From contig JARHVA010000459.1 in the NCBI GenBank assembly GCA_037957365.1, positions 4,293,001 to 4,357,000 of the forward strand: a stretch of 64,000 nucleotides of DNA, given 5' to 3'. Both the position numbers and the translations under genes were made by a program. Position 1 is the first letter of the stretch; every line of letters starts with the position of its first letter. This DNA comes from Torreya grandis. Lineage: Eukaryota > Streptophyta > Pinopsida > Cupressales > Taxaceae. Of this stretch, positions 25,296-37,445 are shown one piece after another. The notes below the pieces were generated by a model. That model did no database searches and was not told where the DNA came from. It saw nothing but the letters and a program-made list of their open reading frames with translations.

Positions 25296-28282
25296 TTTTA
25301 AAGGTAAAATATACTAAGGGGAGGGTGAGTGAGTGGTGGAAAATAATCCAATTCAATTTCCAAACCCTTTAAAATACACAAGCATTTAATAAAATCATTC
25401 ATGAAGCATACATATCATTCATAGCAATGAAAAATGGACATAATGTAATATCACATACACAACACAAGTTCACATGGGAAACCATATTAGGGAATAAAAC
25501 CCACTCTCAAGCATGAAAACACATGGATTAATATCCTATAATAAGACTAAAAATAATATAATTATCAATTCCTTCTAATCAATAACCTTTGGTCAAGTCC
25601 TTCTAACTTACAACCTTGATCAATTCCTTCTGATCAAAGGTCTTTAGTGAAACACTATTTCAAAAGGAGAAAACACCCCTAAGGAATATCAAGTCCTTTA
25701 AACCTTCCTTGAGAATAAAAATTCCACCTTGGAATTGATGTCTTCAACACTTGATGATGTACCTCTTTATTATCTAACAACTGCATAAACTCTCTATCTC
25801 AAATAGGCTTCTCACATAGGCATGTGCTCTTTCCTTCACACATTATACACACTTGGGCCTCTTCACATATCCATAAAATAAAATAGAACTATAATAACAT
25901 CATAAACATGATCTAAAGATCATACATATATTATTTAATCTCCACTCATCAACCCAACAATGGGGCATTATCACTCTCTTTTACTTACCTTCACTCTCTA
26001 ACTCTCTAAAATCTTCTACCTACAAGTCTAGAACTCAACACATTTAGTTCTAATATACATAGAGAAATCATAAATTATCAAATCCATAATAATCCTCTTC
26101 ATTTATAATATATGCCTTCACCCTTAAGGCATCTCACATAATTCACACTTAAGCACAACACACTTTGAAATAGGCCTAAGTCACTTTTAGGTCTTATGGA
26201 GACCCATATGGATTATTTAACATTTATCCAAGCATAAAAAGAATATAATACCATTTATAAATACATATGTCCACTCATTATATCCCCTAGGACATCTTTA
26301 GATTATTAAAGTCTCCAAAATAGTCTTTTTCTAATGCTTAATTATCTCAAACACTTCTCTGTACACACTCATTATGAATGAAAAACATAGCTGACTTCAA
26401 GACATTTTTTCATACTTCATATAATTATTCAAACCATAAAAATGCATATAGATTATCCTCATGAACTCTACAACATTCTCCAGTATCCAATTTACCAATA
26501 TATATCGAAACAATATCAACTCAAGCTTAAATACACTTCTTAGGTTACTTGCAAAATAAGTACAAACATATAGTCAAATTCTAGGCTAAATATATTTGAT
26601 TTTACACACTTTCAAATATTCAAATCTATATTTCCAGATGCATCTTGGAGTCCTCTACATATTTTATTTTTACTACATGAGAAAATTAATCTTCTATCAA
26701 AATATATGGCCCAAAGACTAGACATTAGTGATTGCCTTAGTAAATTCAAATATTCAAATCACAACGGTCATAGTTAAACCTCAAAAATTTTGCTCACATC
26801 TCATGTCACCTCATTTTTGAATCAGTATCACATCATCAATATTTTTTTAACATAATTCATAGTCCACCAAAGCTAAATGTTAGAAAATTGTCACTCTGAC
26901 CTCATCTCATGCAATCTAATAATGTTGACTCTGCATGCTCCATCGATATATGTGGATCAACCTAGTATTTAACAATAAATTCTCACCATTTGATCAATAT
27001 GTACGAATACCCACTCACCATTGTATCCTTATCCTTTAAATTTTCTCAGTTGTTAAACATTGTGCACCTGTCTTAATGTCATTACTTCCTAACTTCTTAG
27101 AACAACACATACTATTGATCTTGATCAAGCTTTAACTCTTGAAAAAATTACTATGGGGACCTATTTAATATTCCTAAGTATCCATTTTTGATCCTTAATA
27201 ACTTCTTCTATGCTTTGATGTAGGATCTCAAATTTAGACTAGATGATCTTGCATAGAATAATCTAACCATGTGACACACTACTCTTGGAACCCTCACACA
27301 TTTGAGATATAATGCCATTAAAATTCCTTCTCAAAATATTATGTCATAGAACCAACTATATCAAAACCTACCTAAGATGGCAGCTGTGATTAAGCATAAC
27401 TTTTTTCATGCTTCAGTGCATGATCTAAAATTTAGTGTAAATCATCTATGCTCAAAATTTAACAAACCCATATGACCAGTTTCTATTGAAACCTTCATGC
27501 ATGCAAGATAAAATTCCATCAAAATTCTCACTCAACTCTTTCTACCACATTGGAAAATTGGCTAAGTATGGGAAAACATAGTCAAACTACTTGGAAGCCC
27601 AACTTTGCATATGCATATCTTTTGATGTGCTACATTGCATGATCTAAAAATTAACACAAATAAACTAGGTCTAAAACTAAACAAACCCATATGATCACAT
27701 TATCTTTAAATTCCACACATGTTAGATATTCCATCATCAAACTACTTACTCAACGTTTTTTGGCCACATTGCAAATTTGGCTAAGTATGGGAAAATAATG
27801 AATTATGACTAAGAAGCCAACTTTGTACCCTCATATCTTTGACCACAATTTGATGTATGAATTAAGATATGGAACATAAAAAAAAGTTACAAATATTATC
27901 ATAATGATATGACCAACTCCCATTGAATCATTCCCACATGGCAATGGTGACATCATCAAACTACCTACTTAGATTTTTTGCCACTCAACCCAAAGTGTCT
28001 AGATGAAAACTATGGACTACCAAATTAAATCTACTTATGTATAAAAGATATCAAATCATAGATAAAATATTAGGTACCTCTAGCACATTATCTAACCACC
28101 ATACTTATCCTTGAATGCCTCTAATCATTCCAAAGCTAAAGCGAAACCAAGCCAACATAAAGCACACTAAAACAAGCACATTGCACACTTTGTCATTATT
28201 ACCTAAGCTTAACAAATAAATTAATCCACTTAATAGGATACTTCCATGAAATCACCATGACATCACTAAAAATTATCCAACA
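25296..28282 (-). repeat. 3' LTR of the gag-only element (~2987 bp)
   Basis: Collinear over its whole length with 43061-46039 (for example the GGTCAAGTCCTTCTAAC, CACTCTCTAA, CATTATGAATGAAAAA and CCCACTCACCATTGTATCC blocks). On the minus strand it starts TGTTGGATAATT beside the PPT. It ends TTTAAAA without a clear CA. Confidence 0.85.
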
Positions 28283-28297
28283 ATATCCCCCTTTTTC
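28283..28297 (-). promoter_or_regulatory. polypurine tract of the gag-only element
   Basis: Minus strand TGAAAAAGGGGGATAT immediately before LTR start TGTTGG; the matching position right of the other LTR lacks it. Confidence 0.75.
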
Positions 28298-30280
28298 ATT
28301 GATGTCAACAAACATCATATATAACATTGTACATCTCACCTTCTCTCCCTTCAAGAACTCCCATAATAATAACTTACTCCCCCTTTGACATAATGAAAAA
28401 GTGGGTACCAAATGATCCTGAAAACCTAAAAATACCAAAAATAGGAAAGGATCATCTTAAAAATATGATACAAACTCCCCCTTACCTTGAACCTACTTCT
28501 TCTTATCTAGATAACTTCTTCTTACTCCATACCAACACTCTTTTTCACAATCACAACAACTAATGAAGATAGAACACATAAAAACACTATAATATGATGT
28601 AAATCACCAAGAAAAATTTGAGAGGGACCCCCCTAGGATATTTGATCCATTTCACCACTTGAGCATCTTTAGATCTCCACACACCATTAAGAGCCACCAT
28701 GCAAGCTTATTAGCCTTCTTTCTTAAGACACTTACATGACCACCAATATAGGATCATACCACTCACCAAATAGAAAACATGTACTAAACAATCTTGATAA
28801 CACACCTTAAAACACACATACCTTGATCTTTTTGGAAAAACTAAACAAAGAGCACAACTTCAAGACTATGTCTGTCTAGACTCTTTATAACCCTACCTAG
28901 AACTTACAGACGCCATTAATCTATGTAGACACATCTTGAAGACCTAAAAAATCATATATCTATCAATTTCATATGCCTCCTTAAAGCCACAAATTTTCAA
29001 CAACTAGTTCATCTTTTGCAACATACTTCTTTCACAAACCTACTAGCTAATTAACCCTTAATATTGACAAAAACATGAATAACTTGAGAACCAAAAACCG
29101 TCAAATATATATGTATCTTTATTTTACCACCCATTTGGCCCATTCAATAAATTAAGAATACTTAGACCTCAAATCATAAGGTAGACCACTTTTCTAGTAA
29201 AGCCCAAGAACCTTAGAATCTCAAAACAAATAAAGTCAACATATCACCTTCCAGTCAATGTCCAACTCTGAAACTTCTTGTACACCTAGATACAACCAAT
29301 ACATACTTATAAAAAAATATTTTATCTTTAATACCATTTTTAACCTTGACTTTATATAACCCATTTCAGGACTTACATACTCATAAACATAAACTAGGAA
29401 ATATGAGAGCAAACAAAAGTCTTCAATTTGACTTCAACATATCTTTAGATCATAAGACCACCTGGAACATGCTAGAATAAGGTCAAAAAATATTTATATG
29501 TAAAAAATTAATCTTTACAATACAAAAATCCTCCTTTTTTATATATAAACCTTAAATCTAACCCTACAAATTGCTTCCATATACAGTTATCAACATCATG
29601 ACATTACCTCAACATTTTTTTATCTAGACATACCTATTCCCACTAATAATACTCAAGACAAGTATTCTAGGACCATCTCAATAATACCACAACAATGCTT
29701 TCTTTTCCACTTAAAATTAGTCTCTTAAAAATCATATATAAAGACACCTTCTATACCTCAATGATCTAAAACAAATACAACTCCTCATATTACTCTTACT
29801 CCTTGCTTAGATGATACTTATAGTTCTTCTTCTTATTTGGATTTAGATAAATGAATTCCTCAACTATTAAAAAATTATCCTTTTATTCTATGATTGGATT
29901 ATCAATAGATGGAGATAACATAGATTCATGGAATACATTTTCATCTGAAGAATCTTCCTTACATCTTAGAACCTCATCACTAGGCACTTGTTCAATAATA
30001 ACATGATGTTCACTTGGATCCATACATACCTTAGAACTAGCTTCAACCAGGACCTTGGTCTTCTTCTTGAGCTTAGTCTCTTTATTCTTAACATGAGAAA
30101 ATAATGAGACCTCTTGAGATTTTTCAACTTCAGATGTTTTCTAAACCATAACAAATAGATTACTTAGACTTGCAATCTCATCATGACTCATACTTACCAC
30201 CTTTGGTTTCCATGTATTAACTTGTCTTCTTACTTTTACATTAGGATCTTGATTAAACATATTCTATCACATAAGCCTCT
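28298..30280 (-). other. 3' internal region of the gag-only element, no pol seen
   Basis: About 2 kb with no recognisable integrase, RT or RNase H motif on either strand. A 62-codon minus-strand open stretch at 30154-29966 is lysine- and arginine-rich and may belong to the C-terminal part of the gag-derived protein. A 79-codon minus stretch at 28438-28199 crosses the LTR edge and is probably not real. Confidence 0.5.
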
Positions 30281-30289
30281 AATTGAAGA

Positions 30290-30620
30290 ATCTATAAATG
30301 TGACCTCTTTATTCACAATTGAAGCACACCATAATTTTTGCAAGAATCTCTCTTAACCTTTCTAGATTTGTACAAAATCTTGCAATGTGTCCTAGTTTAT
30401 AACAATTGTAGTACTCAATATCTCTTGAAGGAAACTCATATTGTCTTACCTTAAATGGAAAACATCTTACAAAGTGTCCCACATTATTATAGTTGAGACA
30501 CTCAACCTTTCTTACACCTTTTTAATTAAGACCCCCATCATAGTTCTAAGAAAATTCATTCTTAACAAGTATTCTACATTCTCTAATTATATGCCCAGAC
30601 TAATTACAAGTATAGCAATA
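30290..30620 (-). pseudogene. array of four degraded zinc knuckles (C-terminal gag)
   Basis: Minus strand, right to left: CYTCN-stop-SGHIIREC (30617-30576, all four ligands kept), CLNYNNVGHFVRC (30500-30462, second Cys to Tyr and one residue short), YYNCYKLGHIARFC (about 30410-30370, first Cys to Tyr), CFNCE-stop-RGHIYRFF (about 30337-30296, last Cys to Phe). Each follows C-x2-C-x4-H-x4-C or a close variant. Together with the intact knuckle at 31518-31477 this gives five in one protein, more than the one or two usual in plant gag. They would bind RNA. Confidence 0.65.
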
Positions 30621-30999
30621 ACCATTGAAATTTGCATACCTCATGACATTTGGTTATCTAATATATTTTGTATTAAACCTACCATCACCTTCATTACTTG
30701 TCTGATAATTTATCTTCATAACCTGATTGTCCTTGTTGACATTAGTCTTCATCTTGTCTTGAGTTATAGTCTCTCATTATTATTTGTATCCAAGTCCAAT
30801 ATTATCACTTTCATGATTTTGATCATTCATAATGTTGTCTAGATCACTTTATCTCTTTTAAAATATCAAAAATTACATGACCTAACTATATGACTTCTCT
30901 AACTTGGATTTTAATGACTTATTTTCCATTATATACCTTACGCATTCATATTCTTTAGTTTTAAGCTTTTAAATAGGATTTCCATTTAACAACTGAGAT

Positions 31000-31821
31000 G
31001 TTTGACCATATCTTCATGTTCTTTGGAATATTCATCCATTCTTCCCTCAAACACACTTAATTTATCCTCAAATTATTTGAGTTTAATTTTCATCTTATTA
31101 TTGATATTGTTCTCAATCTTTAGTTCTTCATGAGCATTAGTCAATGCAGTCTCATAGCCACCTCATCTTCATCATCATCAAAATAAATCCAAGTAGACAC
31201 ATTTTGATGTGATTAAAATCTTTCCTTAGCCATGAAAAAATCTTCATCTTCAGTAGAACCATCATCTTCATGATCATTTTTTGAGTCACTATCTTCACTC
31301 TCATCTGATGACCTACAATCTTATTTTGTGTAGAGACTCCTTTTGTCTTTGTAGTACGTTTTTTTTTTATCAAACCTTATAAATCCCTTCTTGATTTTAT
31401 CATATATGAAAGATATCTTTCCATCATCATGACCTTGATCATGTTCTTCATCATCATCCTTATTACAATTATGATGGCACTTATTAGCAAAATGTCCTAT
31501 CTCACCACAATTGAAGCACTTGAGGAGTAGTTTACCTTTATACTTGCTTGGATTTGTTCTTATTTTCCTTGAAATAAAAGTAATTAGTTAAACCTCATCT
31601 ATATAATAAATGTCATCCACTTTGAGTTTCTTACCTTGTAACTTCTTCTTTGTCTTCATTTTAGTCTTGAAATTTACTTCATTCTTTGTTGGTGTATCAT
31701 CACTCTTCCTCATCTCATAGATAATAAGGGTGCCATGTAATTGATCCATCTTTACATAAGCAAGGTCATGACTCTCTTCTATAGAAAAAACCTTCAAATC
31801 AAACTTAGGGGATAGAGAATT
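31000..31821 (-). pseudogene. gag of the gag-only element, second part (after gypsy-4)
   Basis: Reading leftward from the gypsy-4 edge: LSPKFDLKVFSIEESHDLAY, then VKMDQLHGTLIIYEMR, the UBN2/copia gag pattern after a VLRSLP motif. At 31518-31477 an intact zinc knuckle reads CFNCGEIGHFANKC. Then an acidic stretch with SEDSDSKNDHEDDGSTEDED and a coiled-coil-like part near 31140-31000 (AHEELKIENNINNKMKIKLK). Three stops interrupt it. The frame continues directly from 42515, across the inserted gypsy-4 array. The protein packages element RNA. Confidence 0.8.
31477..31518 (-). other. intact CCHC zinc knuckle
   Basis: CFNCGEIGHFANKC, exactly C-x2-C-x4-H-x4-C, with no damaged ligand, inside the gag of the gag-only element. 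Confidence 0.9.
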
Positions 31822-32320
31822 TTATCCAAAACTCAAAAGTTTTGATTGATAAATATTTCAAGAACAAAAAAAATAACATAGTAACAATGAATTCTCTGAG
31901 AAGAGATGTTTTATTACTCAAGATCGCAATACAACTATATGTTTATCTCTAGGAAGAGATGTCTAATTTCATTTTTGGGTTACATCTTAATTTATACACA
32001 TTATGAAAGCAAGAGGAGGATGTGGAAGGTAACCAATATCAATACAAAATTTAAGGAATTAATATTTTTAAAAACTTACTATTTTTAAACTGCACTACTA
32101 AAATTGAAATTTGAGTCACTTACATTGGGATTTTAGGGGTAAAAAATAATTTAGAAAATATCATTCCATCTTACCATGTTTTCCTCATTATTATATTTTC
32201 AATGGTTCAAATAGGGAGCTAATTAGAGCTATGATGCAAAAGTTATGGCTCCTAGAAGTTCTGTCATCAATTAGGGTAGAATCATCACCCAAATTGTCAC
32301 CTAAATTGTTGCCTTGATCA
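31822..32320 (-). repeat. gypsy-4 LTR-A (3' LTR of unit 1)
   Basis: 499 bp; starts TGATCAAGGCAACAATT on the minus strand. It lacks about 45 bp present in LTR-B and LTR-C (the AGGGAGATTAAGTGGTT part). Its terminal GATCA is now GATAA. Confidence 0.88.
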
Positions 32321-32335
32321 TTCCTCCCTCTTTGA
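32321..32335 (-). promoter_or_regulatory. gypsy-4 unit 1 polypurine tract
   Basis: Minus strand TCAAAGAGGGAGGAA directly before LTR-A. Confidence 0.85.
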
Positions 32336-32799
32336 GAATTAATGGTCTACATTGCGTCAATATTCATCATAATTTGTGGTATTTGTGTCTTAATTTGATT
32401 CTCTATAGCCACTCACCTTGGTGGCTAAGTTGGACCCTTTTAACCACTTGATAAAGTGGAATAGAGCATCCTCTTGTTGTCTTCATCCAGGTGTCCACAA
32501 CTGATCCTCCTCCACTAGAGCAAAACTCTATGGATCAAGCTCATCAATGTCTAGTTTTTATGCTATGACTGAAGTGTCTAATATAAGTGGATGATATGGT
32601 TTGAGGAGCTCCACAGTTAATATTAGATGTAGACTAAGGCAGACTAGTAGGTTTAAATCAAAAGCATTTTCTCCAAATTTTATAGTGATGGTGTAGGGAT
32701 CATATCACAGAGGCTAAATTTTATTGTGTGAGCCTATAAGTCATTATTTTTGAATCCAAAACCAAACCTTATCACCCATATCAAAATGGTGTGCAATCC

Positions 32800-33909
32800 T
32801 ATGTTTGTCATGTCATTGCTTATACTTCTAATTCATCTTCTCCAAGATGTCATGAACTTGATAATGGATGTGCTGTATTTGTTCAATGAAATTTATTGCT
32901 TTTGATATCTCAGATATTCCATGAGGTGTGTATTATATGGTGGAGAATGGAATGACTATATCAATTGGTGTCATGGGTTAAAATGTAAATCATACTTGGA
33001 ATGGACTTTGCTTGATCAAGCTGTGTAGGGATTGATTATATCCATGTTGTATGAAAAGAAGCCCCTCATCACATGTGTGTGGATGTTTGGAGTGGTAATC
33101 TAAATCATGTAAAAAATCACTTAGTTCACCACATTTGTCTAACCATCATTCTATGTATGGAAGGCTATGGACTTCATCAGCTTGGTATCCATCATCTTCC
33201 ATAGAGTGGACCAGAAGATTCTCAGGAACCTACTATCTCACTCTGAGACAATGGACTTGGGAGGACAAAAATTGAGCCATACATGACTAAAATATAGTTG
33301 AGAAGTTTCTTTAGTAGATATATTTTTCTTACAAGCAATCATGATAGCCATTTTTAAAAAATGATCAACTGTTATAATAATACAGTCCCTACCATGTTTT
33401 CAAGTGGGTAAACCTAAGATAAAATCCATTGAAATAGATTCCCAATGCCTGGTTGGTTTTAGAAATGGTAGATATAATCCTTGCTTCTTATTTGTTGGCT
33501 TGGTTATCACACATGGAGTGTAAGATTTGAGATAATTTTCCAAATCCTTTTGCATATGGGGCTAGTAGAAGTGTTTTTGAAGAACTACCAATGTCTTATC
33601 TACACCAAAGTATCCATCTATCTTCCTAAAATGTGATTCCCATATCATCTTCTATTGCTCTGTAGATGGAACATAGATGTACCCCATATGATAGAGAACA
33701 TTATCTTACAAATAAAAATCATAAACATTTTTACCTTTTTTAAGCACCTTATATGTATCAATAAAGGTAGGATCTGCTTCATACAAAGCACCCCAAGTGG
33801 TAGTCTCATCTCTGTATAGGTCAAGAACTATTATGAGTGTAGTAATTAGTGGGTGGCTTAGATAATCTATAACCATATTTGAGATCCCCTTTTTGTGTTT
33901 GATTATCAA
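32800..33909 (-). pseudogene. gypsy-4 unit 1 integrase
   Basis: From 33909 leftwards: IIKHKKGISNMVIDYLSHP (end of RNase H, tether), EADPTFIDTYKVLKKG, then the HHCC finger (ESHFRKIDGYFGVDKT, HFY-stop-PHMQKDLENYLKSYTPC) and the core: SISMDFILGLPT, GRDCIIITVDHFLKMAIMI, CKKNISTKE, PKSIVSE. It ends with TKLMKSIAFHT. Few stops for its age, but one finger Cys position and several others are changed. It would insert element cDNA. Confidence 0.87.
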
Positions 33910-35040
33910 ATGGAATTTTTATAGATATGTGGCCCACTTTTGGTGCCTCTGATTTCATAGTTTTATCTATGTTTGGATGAATTCTAATGGTCTATGGTCA
34001 GTGTGGATAATCATCTCTTTCCCCAAGATGTAGTTTTTCCATTATTTTCAGGCTTGCATAATGGCATAGAGCTCCTTATCATATGTTTGGTATTTCTTGA
34101 TTGTATCAGTGAAAGTTTCATTATGATATGCAACAAGATGGCCATGTTTCATGATGACATCTCCCATGGCATATTCAGATGCATTTGTCATCAAATCAAA
34201 AGGTTGATGAAAGTATGGCAAGGTAAGAATAGGGGCTAAGTAAAGTCTATTCTTCAAATTCTCAAATTCCCTTTGTTATATTTCACCTCACTAAAATGTA
34301 GGTTTATCTCCTCCTTTAGTCACTTGAGTTAGTGACCAAGGAACATATGAAAATCCAAGAATAGACATGCAATAGAAATTTGTAAGATCCAAGAAGCTAC
34401 AAAGTTTTGTGAGGGTCATTAGTGTAATCCATTCTCAAATAACCCAAATCTTCTCTAAATCAACATGGAAACCTTCCTCATTCACAATGTACCTAAGGTA
34501 ATGAATTATTTTCATCCTAAATGTGCATTTGTAAAGATTTTCATACAACTTATGCTTTTGAAGAGTCTGAAGCACTTTACAAACCTGTTGTAAATGTTCC
34601 TCCCATGTTCTGCTATAGATGAGTATGTCATCCAAGTAGACAACCATGAATGAGTTGGTGAAGGGTCATAGGATGTCATCCATCATCCTCATGAAGGTGG
34701 TAAGTGTGTTAGTTAAGCCAAAAGGCATAACTAACCATTTAAAGAGCCCCTCCTTAGATTTCAATGTAGTCTTCTAGACATCAGTGGGATTGATGGGAAT
34801 TTAGTGATAGCCAAATTTGAGCTCAATTTTGGTGAAGAAATTTGTGCCATAGAGTTGGTCTAGTAGGTCATCAATCCTAGGGAGGGGGTAATGATTATTC
34901 ATAGTTATTTTATGCAGGGCTCGATAGTCAATGCAAAGCCTCCATGTTCCATCTTTATTTGGTGCTAGGATAATTAGGCTACCATAAGGTAAAGATCTTG
35001 GCCTGATGTGACCCTTTTGGATCAATTCTTGAATCTATAT
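33910..35040 (-). pseudogene. gypsy-4 unit 1 reverse transcriptase and RNase H
   Basis: 35025-34801 is open: MIQKGHIRPRSLPYGSLIIL, NKDGTWRLCIDYRALHKITM, YPLPRIDDLLDQL. Then [19 protein letters not shown] and, in the open stretch from 34647, VVYLDDILIYSRTWEEHLQQ with an intact YLDD box. 34257-34048 encodes the start of RNase H (LYLAPILTLPYFHQPFDLMT, then NASEYAMGDVI); the first catalytic Asp of the TDAS motif is Asn. HTDHRPLEF follows near 33995. Two or three stops separate the open parts. Confidence 0.9.
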
Positions 35041-35430
35041 TTTTATCTCATCATTATCCAAAACTAATTTATGATACATAGGACTATTAGGAAAAGGTGA
35101 TCCTGAGATTAAATTAATAGGTTGTTTTACCTAGCAATGTAGTGGAACTCATGTGGGTGGCTTGAATAAGTCATCATATTCTCATGTGATTTGTCCCATC
35201 TACTTCTATTATTGTGTTGATTATGTAGTTAGGACTACAACATTATCCTTCTTATATTTCTATGGTTTGACCACCATGATAATGAATTGCTTTATCTTTT
35301 CCACCAATCTCTTACATTATTTGGCATTGATTAGGGAGACAAATGTGAGAGGTGGTACATTTGGTACTCTATAGTACCATGTTCCAAGAGTGAGGGTGAT
35401 TCTTTGGGTTCATGATTCATAGATTCCATG

Positions 35431-35721
35431 TCAATCATACATGAATGGATGACCAAGGAGTACATCAAAAACATCTAGATTGACCACATCACATAAGAAT
35501 TCATATTCGAAAGGTTTTATTGCATATGAAAGAAGACACTGATGGGTGACATGGAGGTCTCTCCTTGGGCTCAACCATCCAATACTATATGGCTTTAGGT
35601 GAGGCTTCATCAATATATTTAGACATTTTACAAATTTATTAGAGATTAAATTATTTTGACTCCCACTATTAAGAATGAAATACAGAGGCTTCCCTTTTAT
35701 CCATAATTTGGAGTTAAACAA
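35431..35721 (-). pseudogene. gypsy-4 unit 1 aspartic protease
   Basis: An open stretch of 96 codons: KGKPLYFILNSGSQNNLIS at the start, where the catalytic DSG motif reads NSG (GAT to AAT); then HLKPYSIGWLSPRRDLHVTH, FEYEFLCDVVNLDVFDVLLG and HPFMYD, the typical C-terminal half. The second unit still has DSG at the same place (about 40752), so the loss is private to this copy. It would cleave the gag-pol polyprotein. Confidence 0.85.
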
Positions 35722-35849
35722 TCTTTCCTTATCATCTAGCCTTTCCTCATGAGTCTATGATGAAGCGATGATGGTATCAAGCTTAGCATATAAAATATCT
35801 TCTTTGTCCTCTTCAACTATAGGCTGTGTATGAGATATATTAGTATATG

Positions 35850-36768
35850 TCGAGTATTGTGACTCAAAAATCAATGACTTGATGGCTTGACATTCTTCTT
35901 TGGAGTGATTTCTAGTTTTTTGGTAAACACACCATTTTCCATTCTTCTTTTTATAGGGTTTATTATCTTGAAATTACTTTTGGTTCCAATTTTGGCCTCA
36001 TGTTTGACCTTCCTTGTCAATTTTCCATTTTGAAGGCTAACTCTTTGTATTCTTTCTTCCATGCTTCTACTCAATCCTCAATATGAACTTGTATGCCTCA
36101 CCAAGGGTTTCCAAATTGAAGAGTTCCATTTCCCCCCATATGTACCATTATAGTCCACCATGATATTTGAGATACTTATGTTTCTCACTTTCTTAGATGC
36201 CCAATCTTGTAGATAGAGAATGAAAAATGTTTGTGTAATCTTGAATAGATTAGTCCTTACCTTGGTGAAGTTATTGCCACTGTATATACATATCATCATA
36301 TGCTCCAATGGGATAGTATTCTTCCTTTACCACTTCCATGAAATCATCCTAGATAGGTTCCACCTCAAGGCCAATGCCATCTATACTAAACCTCTTTTTG
36401 TATACTTCCCACCAATTTTTCATGGGCAATGATGCTTTCAAAAGAACAAAAGTTATCTGTTCTCCATCGGTGAATTTATTTATAGAGAAATAGGAAGACA
36501 ATTGATCCAACCAATTTTATACTACATCATCATTGATTTTACCTAAAAATGTAGGAATATCAAAATTCACCTGAACCCTGAAGGGTGTTAGAGCACTAAA
36601 TGTATGCTCCATGGATGAAGAGATAGGAAGTGCTGATGAGGAGCTAGAATTTTTTATCAGGAGTTGTTGGAGAATTTGGAAAAATTGTTACATCTATGCT
36701 TTTTACCATTGGAGGGATTCATTCACAATTTATTTGAAAGGATCAGATGTCTTGATGTTTTCCACCAT
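35850..36768 (-). pseudogene. gypsy-4 unit 1 gag
   Basis: Probable start ATG at 36768 (MVENIKTSDPFK). Then FRVQVNFDIPTFLGKINDD, NWLDQLSSYFSINKFTD, LKASLPMKNWWEVYKKR, YDDMYIQWQ, LHQGKD, YTNIFHSLSTRLGI, and near 35930-35880 a zinc-knuckle-like KWCVYQKTRNHSKEECQAIK. About 300 codons with several stops. Gag forms the particle that carries element RNA. The matching region of unit 2 is 41850-40930. Confidence 0.8.
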
Positions 36769-36881
36769 TTTAAGTCATTTAGAGTGAATAGGTGGATAGT
36801 TTGGAATCTCTATTATTTTCCACCCAAGCTTTTTGTATCCTGACCTCATCTTTGAGATCATACACTCTCAAGACAAATTGA

Positions 36882-36892
36882 TCTGATACCAT
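36882..36892 (-). promoter_or_regulatory. gypsy-4 unit 1 primer-binding site
   Basis: Minus strand ATGGTATCAGA directly after the GATCA end of LTR-B; fits initiator Met tRNA. Confidence 0.85.
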
Positions 36893-37430
36893 TGATCCAA
36901 AACTCAAAAAATTTAATTGATATATATTTTAAGAACATAAAAAAATAACATAGTAATAATGAATTCTCTAAAAAGATATGTTTTATTACTCAAGATCACA
37001 ATACAACTATATGTTTATCTTTGGGAAGAGATGTCTAATTTATATTTTGGGTTAAATATTCATTTATACATATTTTTAAAAAAGGAGGAGGATGTGGAAG
37101 GTCACCAATATTAAGAGAGATTAATTGGTTAAACTTTCATTATTTGAAACAATATAGAATTCAAGGAATTACTATTTTTAGAAACTTACTATTTTTAGAC
37201 TATACTACTAAAATTAAAATTTGGGGCACTTAAATTAGGTTTTTGGGGGTCAAAAACCATTTATCAGGGCTCATTCCATCTCACCATATTCTCCTCATTA
37301 TTATCTTTCCAAAATTTCAAATGGGGAGTCAATTGGAGCTATAGTACAAAAGTTATGGCTCCTAAAAGTTTGATTATCAATTAGTGTAGAACTGTCACCC
37401 AAATTGTAACCTAAATTGTTGCCCAAATCA
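36893..37430 (-). repeat. gypsy-4 LTR-B (shared middle LTR)
   Basis: 538 bp, TGATTTGGGCAACAATT at the start and GGATCA at the end on the minus strand. It is flanked by an internal region on both sides. Confidence 0.9.
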
Positions 37431-37445
37431 TTCCTCCCTCCTTGA
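37431..37445 (-). promoter_or_regulatory. gypsy-4 unit 2 polypurine tract
   Basis: Minus strand TCAAGGAGGGAGGAA directly before LTR-B. Confidence 0.85.

Noticed and set aside
30441..30842. Plus-strand open frame of 133 codons, hydrophobic
   Set aside because: Antisense of the zinc-knuckle part of the gag-only element; the minus strand has the recognisable motifs.
36220..36432. Plus-strand open frame of 70 codons with a similar partner at 41300-41509
   Set aside because: The similarity comes from the tandem gypsy-4 gag copies; these frames are antisense shadows.
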